Shown here: positions 9,707 to 17,562 of the stretch, in pieces | Position numbering within the stretch: the stretch's first letter is position 1 | Layout: each line of letters starts with the position of its first letter | From: Postechiella sp039985655 | GTDB taxonomy: Bacteria > Bacteroidota > Bacteroidia > Flavobacteriales > Flavobacteriaceae | Assembly: GCA_039985655.1 (NCBI GenBank) | Contig: JBDWSF010000040.1 | Span: 62,001-126,000 of the forward strand | Reading direction: 5' to 3' | DNA length: 64,000 nucleotides | Made by a program: the position numbers and the translations under genes | Notes under the pieces: generated by a model | What the model saw: the letters and a program-made list of their open reading frames with translations, nothing else | What the model was told of the DNA's origin: nothing | The model's database searches: none

Positions 9707-10957
9707 TTATCTAAACTTTATTTCCCATGAAAGTCCAATGGAATAAATCCAGAAATAAGACCCTGGATCGAAACTAATTTCTTGATGAGAAACGCCACTT
9801 CGGATCCCCCAAGCATTTTTATCGTCTTTAGATGTAAAGAAATAGCCTAAATTGAATTTTTGAGATTGCAAATTTATTATAGAGTTCTCATTGCCTTCAA
9901 ATTCAAATCTGTATAGTTCTGGCGAAAACCCCATGCCAGTTTCTATACTAAAATAATTATCGGCATTGCTTCTGTATTTTCTAAAATTTAAGGTTCCAGA
10001 CATACTCGACCCCGAATCGCCAGGCGTAACATAGCTACGAAGCGACCAATAATTATTTCCTGTATACCAACCTACAGAACCGGTATAAATATTAGTGGTT
10101 TCGTCATATTGCAAAGCTCTAAAACCAAGCGAAGCTTCGAAACCTTTTGGTAACGATTTATATAATTCAGCACCATAACGAATATCTGGATATAAGAATG
10201 AATTTGACACTCCAAAATTTAAATAGGCATACAAACCTTCTGTTATTCTTGGGTACAAATCGACTTCGACCTGCGCACCGTTAGATTGGAAACGTCTACT
10301 TAAATTAAGCTTTGCATGAATGCTTCCGTATTTTGTTTGCCGTACATATTTTACTAAATGATACTGCATCGGATTGAAAGATCTGGAATACACATCGATC
10401 GAAGCCCTTACACCAATTATATTATGACTTAACTCGTTAATTAAACTCGCTTTGTACGCGATTGCTTTTTCGTGTTCTGGGTTTGCTTTTAATATCCCCT
10501 CGATGGTTTTTAAAGCGTCTTCTCGCTTATTTGAATTCTGATACGCGGTGGCTTTTAAATATAAAATATCTGAGTTATTTGGAAAATAGCTCAATGCTTT
10601 ATCAGCCATTTTTAATGCACTAAAGGGCGCTTCGGCATATAGTTCGTTTTTTATAGCTGCTTGCCAAGTCTCTAATCTATCAGGGTCGTTGTTTAAAACT
10701 GTTTCGAATTCTTTTTTAGCTTCTTTATATTTTCCGTCCCAAGAATACGTACTTGCCAAAAAGGCACGTACACCATTATACGTTGGATATTTGGTTAAGA
10801 TTAACCGTAACGTATCTTGGGCTTGTTTTCGTTGACTATTAAAAGCCAATTCTCTGGCCGTCTTAAAGGCATCGTCTGGATCGCCTTTAAACACTGCTTG
10901 TTGAGAAAATACATTTGAACCAACTAAAAATAGGAGTATGAATATGTGTTTTTTCAT
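9707..10957 (-). CDS. TPR protein with YaiO-type outer-membrane beta-barrel
   Basis: A 416-residue protein with a signal peptide (cleavage after NVFSQ, about residue 19), tetratricopeptide repeats over ~30-175 and a C-terminal YaiO-family barrel from ~195. Alternating aromatic strands and a terminal SIGLSWEIKFR support an outer-membrane barrel. It is the last gene of the six-gene operon, 14 nt after the LtaS-like gene. Its TPR unit (STYSWDGKYKEAKKEFETVL) matches the TPR tail of that neighbour (RTLAWDGDYGNSEMELLNVI), so the two share a duplicated module. By analogy with TPR-barrel polysaccharide exporters such as PgaA and BcsC it may export or anchor a polymer, with the TPR part periplasmic. 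The exact role is inferred. Confidence 0.78.
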   Translation of the reverse strand: MKKHIFILLFLVGSNVFSQQAVFKGDPDDAFKTARELAFNSQRKQAQDTLRLILTKYPTYNGVRAFLASTYSWDGKYKEAKKEFETVLNNDPDRLETWQAAIKNELYAEAPFSALKMADKALSYFPNNSDILYLKATAYQNSNKREDALKTIEGILKANPEHEKAIAYKASLINELSHNIIGVRASIDVYSRSFNPMQYHLVKYVRQTKYGSIHAKLNLSRRFQSNGAQVEVDLYPRITEGLYAYLNFGVSNSFLYPDIRYGAELYKSLPKGFEASLGFRALQYDETTNIYTGSVGWYTGNNYWSLRSYVTPGDSGSSMSGTLNFRKYRSNADNYFSIETGMGFSPELYRFEFEGNENSIINLQSQKFNLGYFFTSKDDKNAWGIRSGVSHQEISFDPGSYFWIYSIGLSWEIKFR

Positions 10958-10971
10958 AACGGGAATGTCCT

Positions 10972-13389
10972 TTATTTCAAGGTGGTTTTAAAGGTTGAAT
11001 ACTCTTTATTATTTGGATGTATTTTGATAATACTGTCCATTAACTTATTGGCAGCTTCGTTATTCTCCAATCGGTTAAAAGCTTTTGCCACTTTAAAACT
11101 AATCTCTGGATTTAATATTTTTTTTGATAGGACTTGTTTATAAATCGCTTCTGCTTTTCCATCTTGCTCAGACCACCAATATAAATCTAACAAAGCCATA
11201 TAGCTATCATTGTAAAATGGTGCTCTTTTAATGACATTTAATAACTCCATTTCAGAATTACCATAATCGCCATCCCAAGCTAAAGTCCGTCCTTTTAAAG
11301 TCCTCGCATCAGAATGATTTGGCAACTCGTTTAAAATATAATCGCAAAGTAATCTGGCCTCATCTCGTTTTTTATTAAATGCTTTTTGCCTAGCTATTTG
11401 AAATACTTCGTCGAATGTTAATTCATTCGTCATAGTATGTATCATAGCTAATTGTTCTTCAGAAAAATCGATACTTGGCTTTACATAAATATTAAGTGAA
11501 TCTGGAAAAATTCTATTGCGTTGCGATACATAAGCATTCATTTTTTTAAATGCTAAAAGCGAATCTGCCATTGTTTTTTCGATAAGCGCTTCAGAGACTT
11601 TATAAGTTCCAAAATTTTCGTTTACTTTATATAATTCACCATCAGAATATAAATAATCTTTATACATAAAATCGTTTACACTGCCTTTGTAACGCATTAA
11701 AGGTATTTTATGAATGTTTCTAAACTGCTTTGCTGTATCTAAACCTTCACTCATCCATGCAGTCTCTTCTAACTTATTGAACTTGTAATTATTCATTAAA
11801 AAAGACAATAAACTAGGTGTAACATCCCAATGAGATGATACCGATTTGAATTTTTCAGCCTTTTTAAGCATCGGACTATATATGTATAATGGCACATGAA
11901 ATCTACACAACTTATCTTTTTGCGCTATTGGAATTAATCGATGATCGCCCGTTATTACAAAAATAGTATTATCAAAATCTTTGCGTTTGGCATAACCTTC
12001 CATAAAGTCCTTAATAGAATTATCGGTATAATATAGAGCTGTATAAATGTCTTTATTTTCTTGAACATCTTCTCTAGAAACTTGTAACGTTTTATTAGCA
12101 GTTAATATACTATCTACCTTTTGTTCGTAAAGGTCTTTTGATGGAAAAGCAAAAGGTTCGTGATTAGAAAGTGTCATTATAATATCTAATCTAGGTTTCC
12201 CACTTTCATCTAATGATGCTAATGTTTTTTTGAATATTTCAGAATCTGGATACCCCCAAGAAAAACCACCAGAGTTTGCTTGTGTTTTTATGTATTCTGG
12301 TTCGTATTTATTTTCATCAATAATATTATCGATATCATTATATTCTAAAAAATTGATTTTTTTATCGAAACTAGATTGATCTCCAGAAAAATATGAGGTT
12401 ACATAGCCATTCGCTTTTAAAATACTAATTAACGAAATATGCGATGGTGTTTTTGGTAATTCTAAAAAACCTGTTTCCCCAAAAGGCAATGAGCCTAAAA
12501 GCGATGGCATAACACCAAAAGTTCTACCTGTAGTGCTCAAAAAATTATCCCAATACAACGATTTTGAGATTAGTCCGTCTAAATATGGTGTAAAACCACT
12601 ATAGGTTCTTTCTCCCATAAATTCACTCCCTAAACCTTCAACAATTAAAACAACAACGTTTGGTTTTTCTTCTTTAATATTAAAAAATGGTGATAGGACG
12701 TCTTTAGAATCACTAAACGATTTTAATAACGGATAATCATTTCTATCTGAAATATTAAAGGCATTTAGTTTCCTTTTTTCACTTTGAAACTTAAAAATAT
12801 CTTGAGCTAAGTACCCTATTTTATTCTGGTTTTTAGGTTTTGATACATTGGGACAAATCAATTTTAAAATACCAAATGCAACGATTAAGGATATGCAACC
12901 TACCATTAACACATTTTTACTTCCTTCTTTAACGACTAGTTTGAAAACGACCAAAAACAGAAGCACAAAAACAATAAATGATAAAAAATAGGTAAATGAT
13001 ATAGATTCGGATGCAGATACGGTACTAAAAATATCATCGAAGGAATATCCCAATAAATCAGCTCCTAAGTTTAATAGTGTTGTCAAACTATATTTTACGA
13101 GTGCAAACTCTCCTATTACAAACAATGCAAAAAGTGATATTACAGTAATTAAAGCTCCTTTTTTTGAAATAAGATGGATGAGAGCATAAATTGGAAATAC
13201 CAATACTGCAATAACTAACCCCGTCCAAAAATCGTTGACAAATTTAAATATAGTGTTAAAAAAAACAGGTCCTTCTGAAGCTTTCGTCATAAAAACCTCA
13301 AATAAGCTAATGCACCAAAAAGTCAATGTTAATGCAATGGTAGCACAAGTATATTTATAAATATCTTTATCTTTAAAGTTAATTTTCAT
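10972..13389 (-). CDS. LtaS-like sulfatase-fold phosphotransferase with periplasmic TPR tail
   Basis: An 805-residue inner-membrane protein. Five hydrophobic segments occupy about residues 12-185; an extracytoplasmic alkaline-phosphatase/sulfatase-type catalytic domain spans about 240-560, followed by TPR-like repeats at ~670-800. Active-site features match LtaS/OpgB enzymes: VVLIVEGLGSEFMGE (metal-binding Glu), STTGRTFGVMPSLLGS (nucleophilic Thr region), SNHEPF and ITGDHR (metal-binding Asp-His). Such enzymes transfer phosphoglycerol or phosphoethanolamine groups onto envelope glycans. It follows the glycosyltransferase gene by 25 nt and precedes the YaiO barrel gene, so modifying the polymer made by the GT2 enzyme is the likely role. 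The TPR tail is unusual for the family. The substrate is unknown. Confidence 0.82.
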   Translation of the reverse strand: MKINFKDKDIYKYTCATIALTLTFWCISLFEVFMTKASEGPVFFNTIFKFVNDFWTGLVIAVLVFPIYALIHLISKKGALITVISLFALFVIGEFALVKYSLTTLLNLGADLLGYSFDDIFSTVSASESISFTYFLSFIVFVLLFLVVFKLVVKEGSKNVLMVGCISLIVAFGILKLICPNVSKPKNQNKIGYLAQDIFKFQSEKRKLNAFNISDRNDYPLLKSFSDSKDVLSPFFNIKEEKPNVVVLIVEGLGSEFMGERTYSGFTPYLDGLISKSLYWDNFLSTTGRTFGVMPSLLGSLPFGETGFLELPKTPSHISLISILKANGYVTSYFSGDQSSFDKKINFLEYNDIDNIIDENKYEPEYIKTQANSGGFSWGYPDSEIFKKTLASLDESGKPRLDIIMTLSNHEPFAFPSKDLYEQKVDSILTANKTLQVSREDVQENKDIYTALYYTDNSIKDFMEGYAKRKDFDNTIFVITGDHRLIPIAQKDKLCRFHVPLYIYSPMLKKAEKFKSVSSHWDVTPSLLSFLMNNYKFNKLEETAWMSEGLDTAKQFRNIHKIPLMRYKGSVNDFMYKDYLYSDGELYKVNENFGTYKVSEALIEKTMADSLLAFKKMNAYVSQRNRIFPDSLNIYVKPSIDFSEEQLAMIHTMTNELTFDEVFQIARQKAFNKKRDEARLLCDYILNELPNHSDARTLKGRTLAWDGDYGNSEMELLNVIKRAPFYNDSYMALLDLYWWSEQDGKAEAIYKQVLSKKILNPEISFKVAKAFNRLENNEAANKLMDSIIKIHPNNKEYSTFKTTLK

Positions 13390-13414
13390 TCCCTTGAAAT
13401 TTATTTGTTTCTTT

Positions 13415-14845
13415 TTATGAAGCTGTCAACCCTTTACGCGTCATGGCTCCCCATTTCTTATTCTTATTAAAATAGTAATCGTAATTACCTTTAATAGCTG
13501 CATATAAAATAAACGGATGCAACACAAAAGGTTCTAAAGCACTCAATAAAACTAATTTATAACCTGTTCCTTTCTTTTTATATTCATGGAAAGTTAATTC
13601 TTCAGAATATAAAGCCAGAATTGAAAATAACACCGAAAAGATATAGGCCAGCACGAGAAAAGACAGTGCGTATTCCCATCGTACTTGTTGTAAAATAATT
13701 AAAACAATAAAGTAAACCAACCCTACAGCTTCTATAATTGGAGCAAAACGTTCGAATATTAACCAGTACGGATAACTTATCATTCCAAACGAACCATACT
13801 TTCTGTTAAACCCAATTTTTCGATGTTTCTTTAGTGTTTCGATAGTGCCACGCGTCCACCTATTTCGTTGCGAAATAAATATCTTATAATTGTCTGGTGC
13901 TTCTGTCCAACATAACGGATCTGGAATATAAGACACTCGATATTTCTTCCCTTTTTCTTCCATATAACGCCTCATACGGACAATAATCTCCATGTCCTCG
14001 CCTACAGTTTTGGTATCGTAACCACCAACCGCAATGGCTATTTCTTTATCAAAAATGCCAAATGCTCCCGAAATCACTAACAATCCATTCAATCGACTCC
14101 ATGCCATTCTTCCTAATAAAAAGGCTCTTAAATATTCTAAAATCTGTGATTGTACTAATAGGTTTTTCGGTAAATTAACATCCATTAATTTTCCGCCTTT
14201 AATAACACAAGAATTTGCTATTCTTATAACTCCACCAGCAGCAATGACTTTAGCATCTGTATCTTCTAAAAATGGTTTTATCATTTTTTGTAGCGCGTCT
14301 TCAAGCAATAAACAGTCTACATCAATACAAGCAACATACTTGCTTTTACTAATGTTTAATCCCATATTTAAAGCATCTGCTTTGCCACCGTTTTCCTTAT
14401 CCACCACCATCAACTTTTCGAAAGCTGGATTTTTAGATTTAAAAACACCTTCTCGAAGCGGTTGGGTTTTAATTTTACTATTAATAATGAAATCTACTTT
14501 TTCTAAATCGTAAGCTTCAATTAACTTTTCTAAGCTATCATCTTTACTCCCATCATTTACAATAATTACTGAATAATTAACATAGTGATTGGAGAGTATA
14601 GACCTCACATTTTCAACCACATTTAAACTCTCGTTGTAAGCTGGAGCAATTATGGTTATTGATGGTGACATGGTAGAAGACAGGATGTCTTTATAATGGA
14701 CAAAACTGTTCTTTTTAATGTATTCTAAGGTTTCTTTTGCTGATAGAATTGATAAAATAATATATGAAGAAATAGCTGCAAACGCATAACCAAAAAACAA
14801 GTAATGCAAAATTTGCAATATAATATCAATCGTGCTTGTATTCAT
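13415..14845 (-). CDS. Processive family 2 glycosyltransferase, membrane synthase
   Basis: A 476-residue inner-membrane enzyme of the cellulose/poly-GlcNAc/hyaluronan synthase type. There is one N-terminal membrane helix (~10-33), a cytoplasmic GT2 domain (~62-340), then three or four C-terminal helices. All four signatures of processive inverting GT2 enzymes are present: NDGSKD (97-102), the D,D,D motif CIDVD (173-177), GED (282-284) and the acceptor/polymer motif QRNRW (326-330). It probably polymerises a sugar from a nucleotide donor and extrudes the chain. The partner genes (HEAT protein upstream by 3 nt, LtaS-like and YaiO proteins downstream) support an export system. The sugar cannot be told from sequence; poly-GlcNAc is one option. 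Confidence 0.87.
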   Translation of the reverse strand: MNTSTIDIILQILHYLFFGYAFAAISSYIILSILSAKETLEYIKKNSFVHYKDILSSTMSPSITIIAPAYNESLNVVENVRSILSNHYVNYSVIIVNDGSKDDSLEKLIEAYDLEKVDFIINSKIKTQPLREGVFKSKNPAFEKLMVVDKENGGKADALNMGLNISKSKYVACIDVDCLLLEDALQKMIKPFLEDTDAKVIAAGGVIRIANSCVIKGGKLMDVNLPKNLLVQSQILEYLRAFLLGRMAWSRLNGLLVISGAFGIFDKEIAIAVGGYDTKTVGEDMEIIVRMRRYMEEKGKKYRVSYIPDPLCWTEAPDNYKIFISQRNRWTRGTIETLKKHRKIGFNRKYGSFGMISYPYWLIFERFAPIIEAVGLVYFIVLIILQQVRWEYALSFLVLAYIFSVLFSILALYSEELTFHEYKKKGTGYKLVLLSALEPFVLHPFILYAAIKGNYDYYFNKNKKWGAMTRKGLTAS

Positions 14846-14848
14846 AAG

Positions 14849-15952
14849 TTATATTTTATTTACAAATTCTAAAATCTCAGGATTACTTTTCTTTGCTGCT
14901 TTTTTCTGAATCCCCATATATCGATCTATATTAATAGACTTTAATATTTTAAGCGCTAGTAATTGAATCTCAAAATTTTCATGAAAAAGATGCTTTTCTA
15001 TAAATGGCTCATCATCTGGGACTACTAACTTTTCTAGTAAACCAAAGAATCCAATTTGTTCTTTTAAGCTTAGGTCTTTAAAATTAGCTTTCAGCATTTC
15101 TTTAGCCTCAATACCATAAAGACTTGTTAAAACTTCGATGGAATACACTCTAATTTTCCGTTTAGGATGCGATAATAACTCCATCAATGTATCTTTTACT
15201 TCAAATTGATTATAAATTTTAGCCAATTTTAAAGCGAACATAACAACCGTTTGATTTTTAGATTTTAACCAAGGTTTAATGTCGCAAATCTGCTGATCGT
15301 CAAACCGTTGTAATGTTTCTAGTAATTGCACTTGTGCCCATTCTGATAATGGTGCTTCTAATACATTTAAAAAAGAAAGTCCTTGAAACCTAAACATATT
15401 AACCATATATATCTGGGTTTCCTTACGTACTTCCATTCTTTCATGCTGTATAAATTGTTCTACCTCATCATGAGCTTCATGAATTTTAAAACGTGTAAGT
15501 TCCCCTATTCCTTTTGCTATAATGTGCCATTTTTTACTTTTTAATCGGCTCTTGGCATAACCATAAAGGCCCGTTTCAAAATATAATGTTTTAATAGAGT
15601 CAGACATTTCTCCCGAAACTTCATTCAATAAATTATAAAGTATAGAAACAATTACTTTTCGTTTCGCACCTATCGGAACTGATGTTTTTAAGTCTTCTAT
15701 AATAGATTTTTGTCTTTCACTTAGTACGCCGTCCTCTGTGCCAGAATATAAATATTCTATCAAAGACGCCTCATAAGCTTTTCTGAATATCACTTTTTCT
15801 TTGTCTTTTTTTCTAAGGGAAGCTCTTATTGTTTTTAATACAATGGTAAGCACCACAATAGCAACAAACAAAACACAACTCATTACCCATGCCATTTTTA
15901 TAAGCATGGGGAAACTGTTATAATAATCGAGTATGTGTTGTAGGTTGGTCAT
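14849..15952 (-). CDS. Membrane-anchored HEAT-repeat protein
   Basis: A 367-residue protein with one hydrophobic segment at about residues 18-40, a basic stretch (RASLRKKDKEK), then an all-helical part rich in HEAT-like repeats, such as LKSKNQTVVMFALKLAKIY and LSHPKRKIRVYSIEVLTSLYG. Positive residues after the helix suggest the repeats are cytoplasmic. It sits 16 nt after a response-regulator gene and 3 nt before the GT2 synthase. A scaffold linking the regulator to the synthase is a reasonable inference, but no enzymatic motif is visible and the function is not established. Confidence 0.75.
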   Translation of the reverse strand: MTNLQHILDYYNSFPMLIKMAWVMSCVLFVAIVVLTIVLKTIRASLRKKDKEKVIFRKAYEASLIEYLYSGTEDGVLSERQKSIIEDLKTSVPIGAKRKVIVSILYNLLNEVSGEMSDSIKTLYFETGLYGYAKSRLKSKKWHIIAKGIGELTRFKIHEAHDEVEQFIQHERMEVRKETQIYMVNMFRFQGLSFLNVLEAPLSEWAQVQLLETLQRFDDQQICDIKPWLKSKNQTVVMFALKLAKIYNQFEVKDTLMELLSHPKRKIRVYSIEVLTSLYGIEAKEMLKANFKDLSLKEQIGFFGLLEKLVVPDDEPFIEKHLFHENFEIQLLALKILKSINIDRYMGIQKKAAKKSNPEILEFVNKI

Positions 15953-15968
15953 GTTTATACTAAATAAA

Positions 15969-16334
15969 TTAGCTTAATAAACGTTTAACTCTAATGATTA
16001 ATTCGTTTGGACTAAAGGGTTTTCCCATAAAATCGTTGGCTCCTAAATTAAAAGCTTTCAAGACCATTTCTTCTTGTCCTGCAGAAGAAAAGACTATAAT
16101 TGGCGTATCGACATCTAACTTTAATCGCACGTGACTAATAACCTCTAAGCCACTTACAAATGGCATCATGATATCTGTTAAAATTAAATCGGGAGATTCT
16201 TTTTCTATTAATTCAAGAGCCTCCTTACCATCTACAGCCATAAATAATTCATAGCCTTCTTTTTCTAACCTAAATTTTAATAATAAGGAAAGGGTAGTAT
16301 TATCTTCAGCTAAAACGATTTTCTTTATGTTCAT
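15969..16334 (-). CDS. Single-domain response regulator
   Basis: A 121-residue stand-alone receiver domain (CheY-like). The acidic pocket is at Glu10-Asp11, the phospho-acceptor is Asp54 in LTDIMMP, the switch Ser/Thr lies in VFSSA, and the conserved Lys is Lys105 in GKPFSP. There is no DNA-binding or enzymatic output domain, so it must act by protein contact. Its start overlaps the end of the Hpt gene by 29 nt, which indicates translational coupling, and the HEAT protein gene follows by 16 nt. It probably receives phosphate from the Hpt protein and regulates the glycosyltransferase assembly. No histidine kinase lies in the operon. Confidence 0.9.
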   Translation of the reverse strand: MNIKKIVLAEDNTTLSLLLKFRLEKEGYELFMAVDGKEALELIEKESPDLILTDIMMPFVSGLEVISHVRLKLDVDTPIIVFSSAGQEEMVLKAFNLGANDFMGKPFSPNELIIRVKRLLS

Positions 16335-16695
16335 TATTCATTGATTTAAGTTCGGTTATAATTTCTTTTTTAACGTCTTTAAATACAGTGAGAGTATATT
16401 CAATTAGGTTGTTTATAGTGTCTAAATGTTCTTCTTTTCTAAAATTATTTTCTAGTTGAAGAATTGTAGGTTCGAGTTGAGAAATACCGAACATACTAAT
16501 ATTGGGTTTTATTTTATGAGTTGCTTTAAATAAGCCTTCCCAATTTTTATTTGGTAATTCTGTATTTAAAATAATGACGTACTCGTCGATTAACTCAATA
16601 AAAAGCGTCATTATCTCTTGCATAATTGAGGCGTCATCAAAAGTATTCTCTTTTAATGATTGTAAGTCGATATATTGATGGTTAGAAGCTATCAT
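16306..16695 (-). CDS. Histidine phosphotransfer (Hpt) domain protein
   Basis: A 129-residue all-helical protein whose core matches Hpt domains: FKATHKIKPNISMFG, with His60 as the phosphorylatable residue and Lys63 at the usual +3 position. The canonical HxLKG reads HKIKP here, a variant I recall as common in Bacteroidota. It is the first gene of the polysaccharide-type operon and overlaps the receiver gene by 29 nt, so the pair forms a phosphorelay module without its own kinase. The kinase must be encoded elsewhere. Confidence 0.82.
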   Translation of the reverse strand: MIASNHQYIDLQSLKENTFDDASIMQEIMTLFIELIDEYVIILNTELPNKNWEGLFKATHKIKPNISMFGISQLEPTILQLENNFRKEEHLDTINNLIEYTLTVFKDVKKEIITELKSMNNEHKENRFS

Positions 16696-17259
16696 AACAC
16701 GATCTTTAAGGTTAATTCACTTTTTAATTGATTAAGGATCTGCAATGTAATAAAAATAATCGTTAAAACGCAAATAAATAAGTTAAAACGCATATTTAAT
16801 AAAAATAAAGAAAGTTAAAGATTACATTACTAATAAATAAAACATCGAAGTTGAGCAAAACACTCTATTTTAAGAAAACGAAGTATCTACACAATTTATT
16901 GAATCAAATTATGGTAACATAATTAATTTAATAGTTCATGTTTAGTTATCAAAGCGATAATTAATTAAGTACGTTTTTTAAGCATAGTAGAATACACAAT
17001 CTTACTAATAAATATAACCAAATAATACATAATTTGAAGATTAAACCGCCAAACACTTAAGTAAACATTTTTAAAAAATTGTAAATACACACAGGAAAAA
17101 AAAATGTTTTTTCTTACTACTATAACAGCATTAAACCACTTATAATGTCTAAAAAAATTACAAAATAAATATACGCGGAACAACTTGATATCACCTACTT
17201 ATTAATATTCTCATAAATAATAGTTAAATATTTATTAACTATAGTTAATTCTTTTTACG
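16696..17259. other. AT-rich intergenic region between divergent operons
   Basis: A very AT-rich stretch between the minus-strand Hpt operon and the plus-strand susC region. A 72-codon minus-strand open frame at 16965-17183 has low-complexity, non-protein-like content and no homology that I recognise, so I do not call it. The Hpt operon promoter must lie here, but no clear TAnnTTTG with a matching -33 TTG was found. Confidence 0.4.
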
Positions 17260-17267
17260 TATATTTG
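17260..17267 (+). promoter_or_regulatory. Candidate -7 element of the susC operon
   Basis: TATATTTG matches the Bacteroidota -7 consensus TAnnTTTG exactly and overlaps the first unit of the adjacent 13-bp repeat array. A clear TTG at -33 is missing, which fits a promoter that needs or is modulated by a bound regulator. The predicted leader would be about 180 nt to the small ORF and about 290 nt to susC. Confidence 0.5.
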
Positions 17268-17316
17268 GTTCTCCAATTTGGTAAACCACTTTGGAGAACC
17301 ACATTGGAGAACCAAA
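17265..17316. repeat. Four tandem 13-bp operator-like repeats upstream of susC
   Basis: Four units in exact 13-bp register: TTGGTTCTCCAAT (17265), TTGGTAAACCACT (17278), TTGGAGAACCACA (17291) and TTGGAGAACCAAA (17304). Each has the dyad TTGG-N5-CCA. Units 1 and 4 are reverse complements of each other over 12 bp, and units 3 and 4 are nearly identical. The array begins inside the -7 box and covers the predicted transcription start, as expected of a repressor or co-operative regulator site. The cognate regulator is not encoded in the window. Confidence 0.75.
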
Positions 17317-17454
17317 TAAATCAACTAAATTTAAAACTAAAAATTTAAAATTGATGAAATTTTTATCCATTTTGATTTATTGAACTCTCCGAAAAACACA
17401 TATTGATACTAACTTATAAAAACAAAAACTAAATGAACATTACAGAGTAACATT

Positions 17455-17547
17455 ATGAAAAACAACAAATTGAATAAAACATATGTTGAAGGATTTTTAA
17501 TGTTCGGCATTATTCTATTCGGTTTAATAATTATTTTTTTAAACTAA
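17455..17547 (+). CDS. Putative 30-residue single-helix membrane peptide
   Basis: ATG to TAA encodes 30 residues: a polar, basic N terminus (MKNNKLNKTYVEG) followed by one hydrophobic helix (about residues 14-29, LMFGIILFGLIIIF). It ends 15 nt before the susC start codon, downstream of the operator array, so it lies in the susC leader transcript. It could be a real small membrane protein or a leader peptide that tunes susC translation. Length is too short for homology-based support. Confidence 0.45.
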   Translation: MKNNKLNKTYVEGFLMFGIILFGLIIIFLN

Positions 17548-17562
17548 ACTAAAATTAAACTA

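Noticed and set aside
16965..17183. 72-codon minus-strand open frame upstream of the Hpt operon
   Set aside because: Phe/Tyr/Lys-rich translation of AT-rich DNA, with no promoter or family resemblance.
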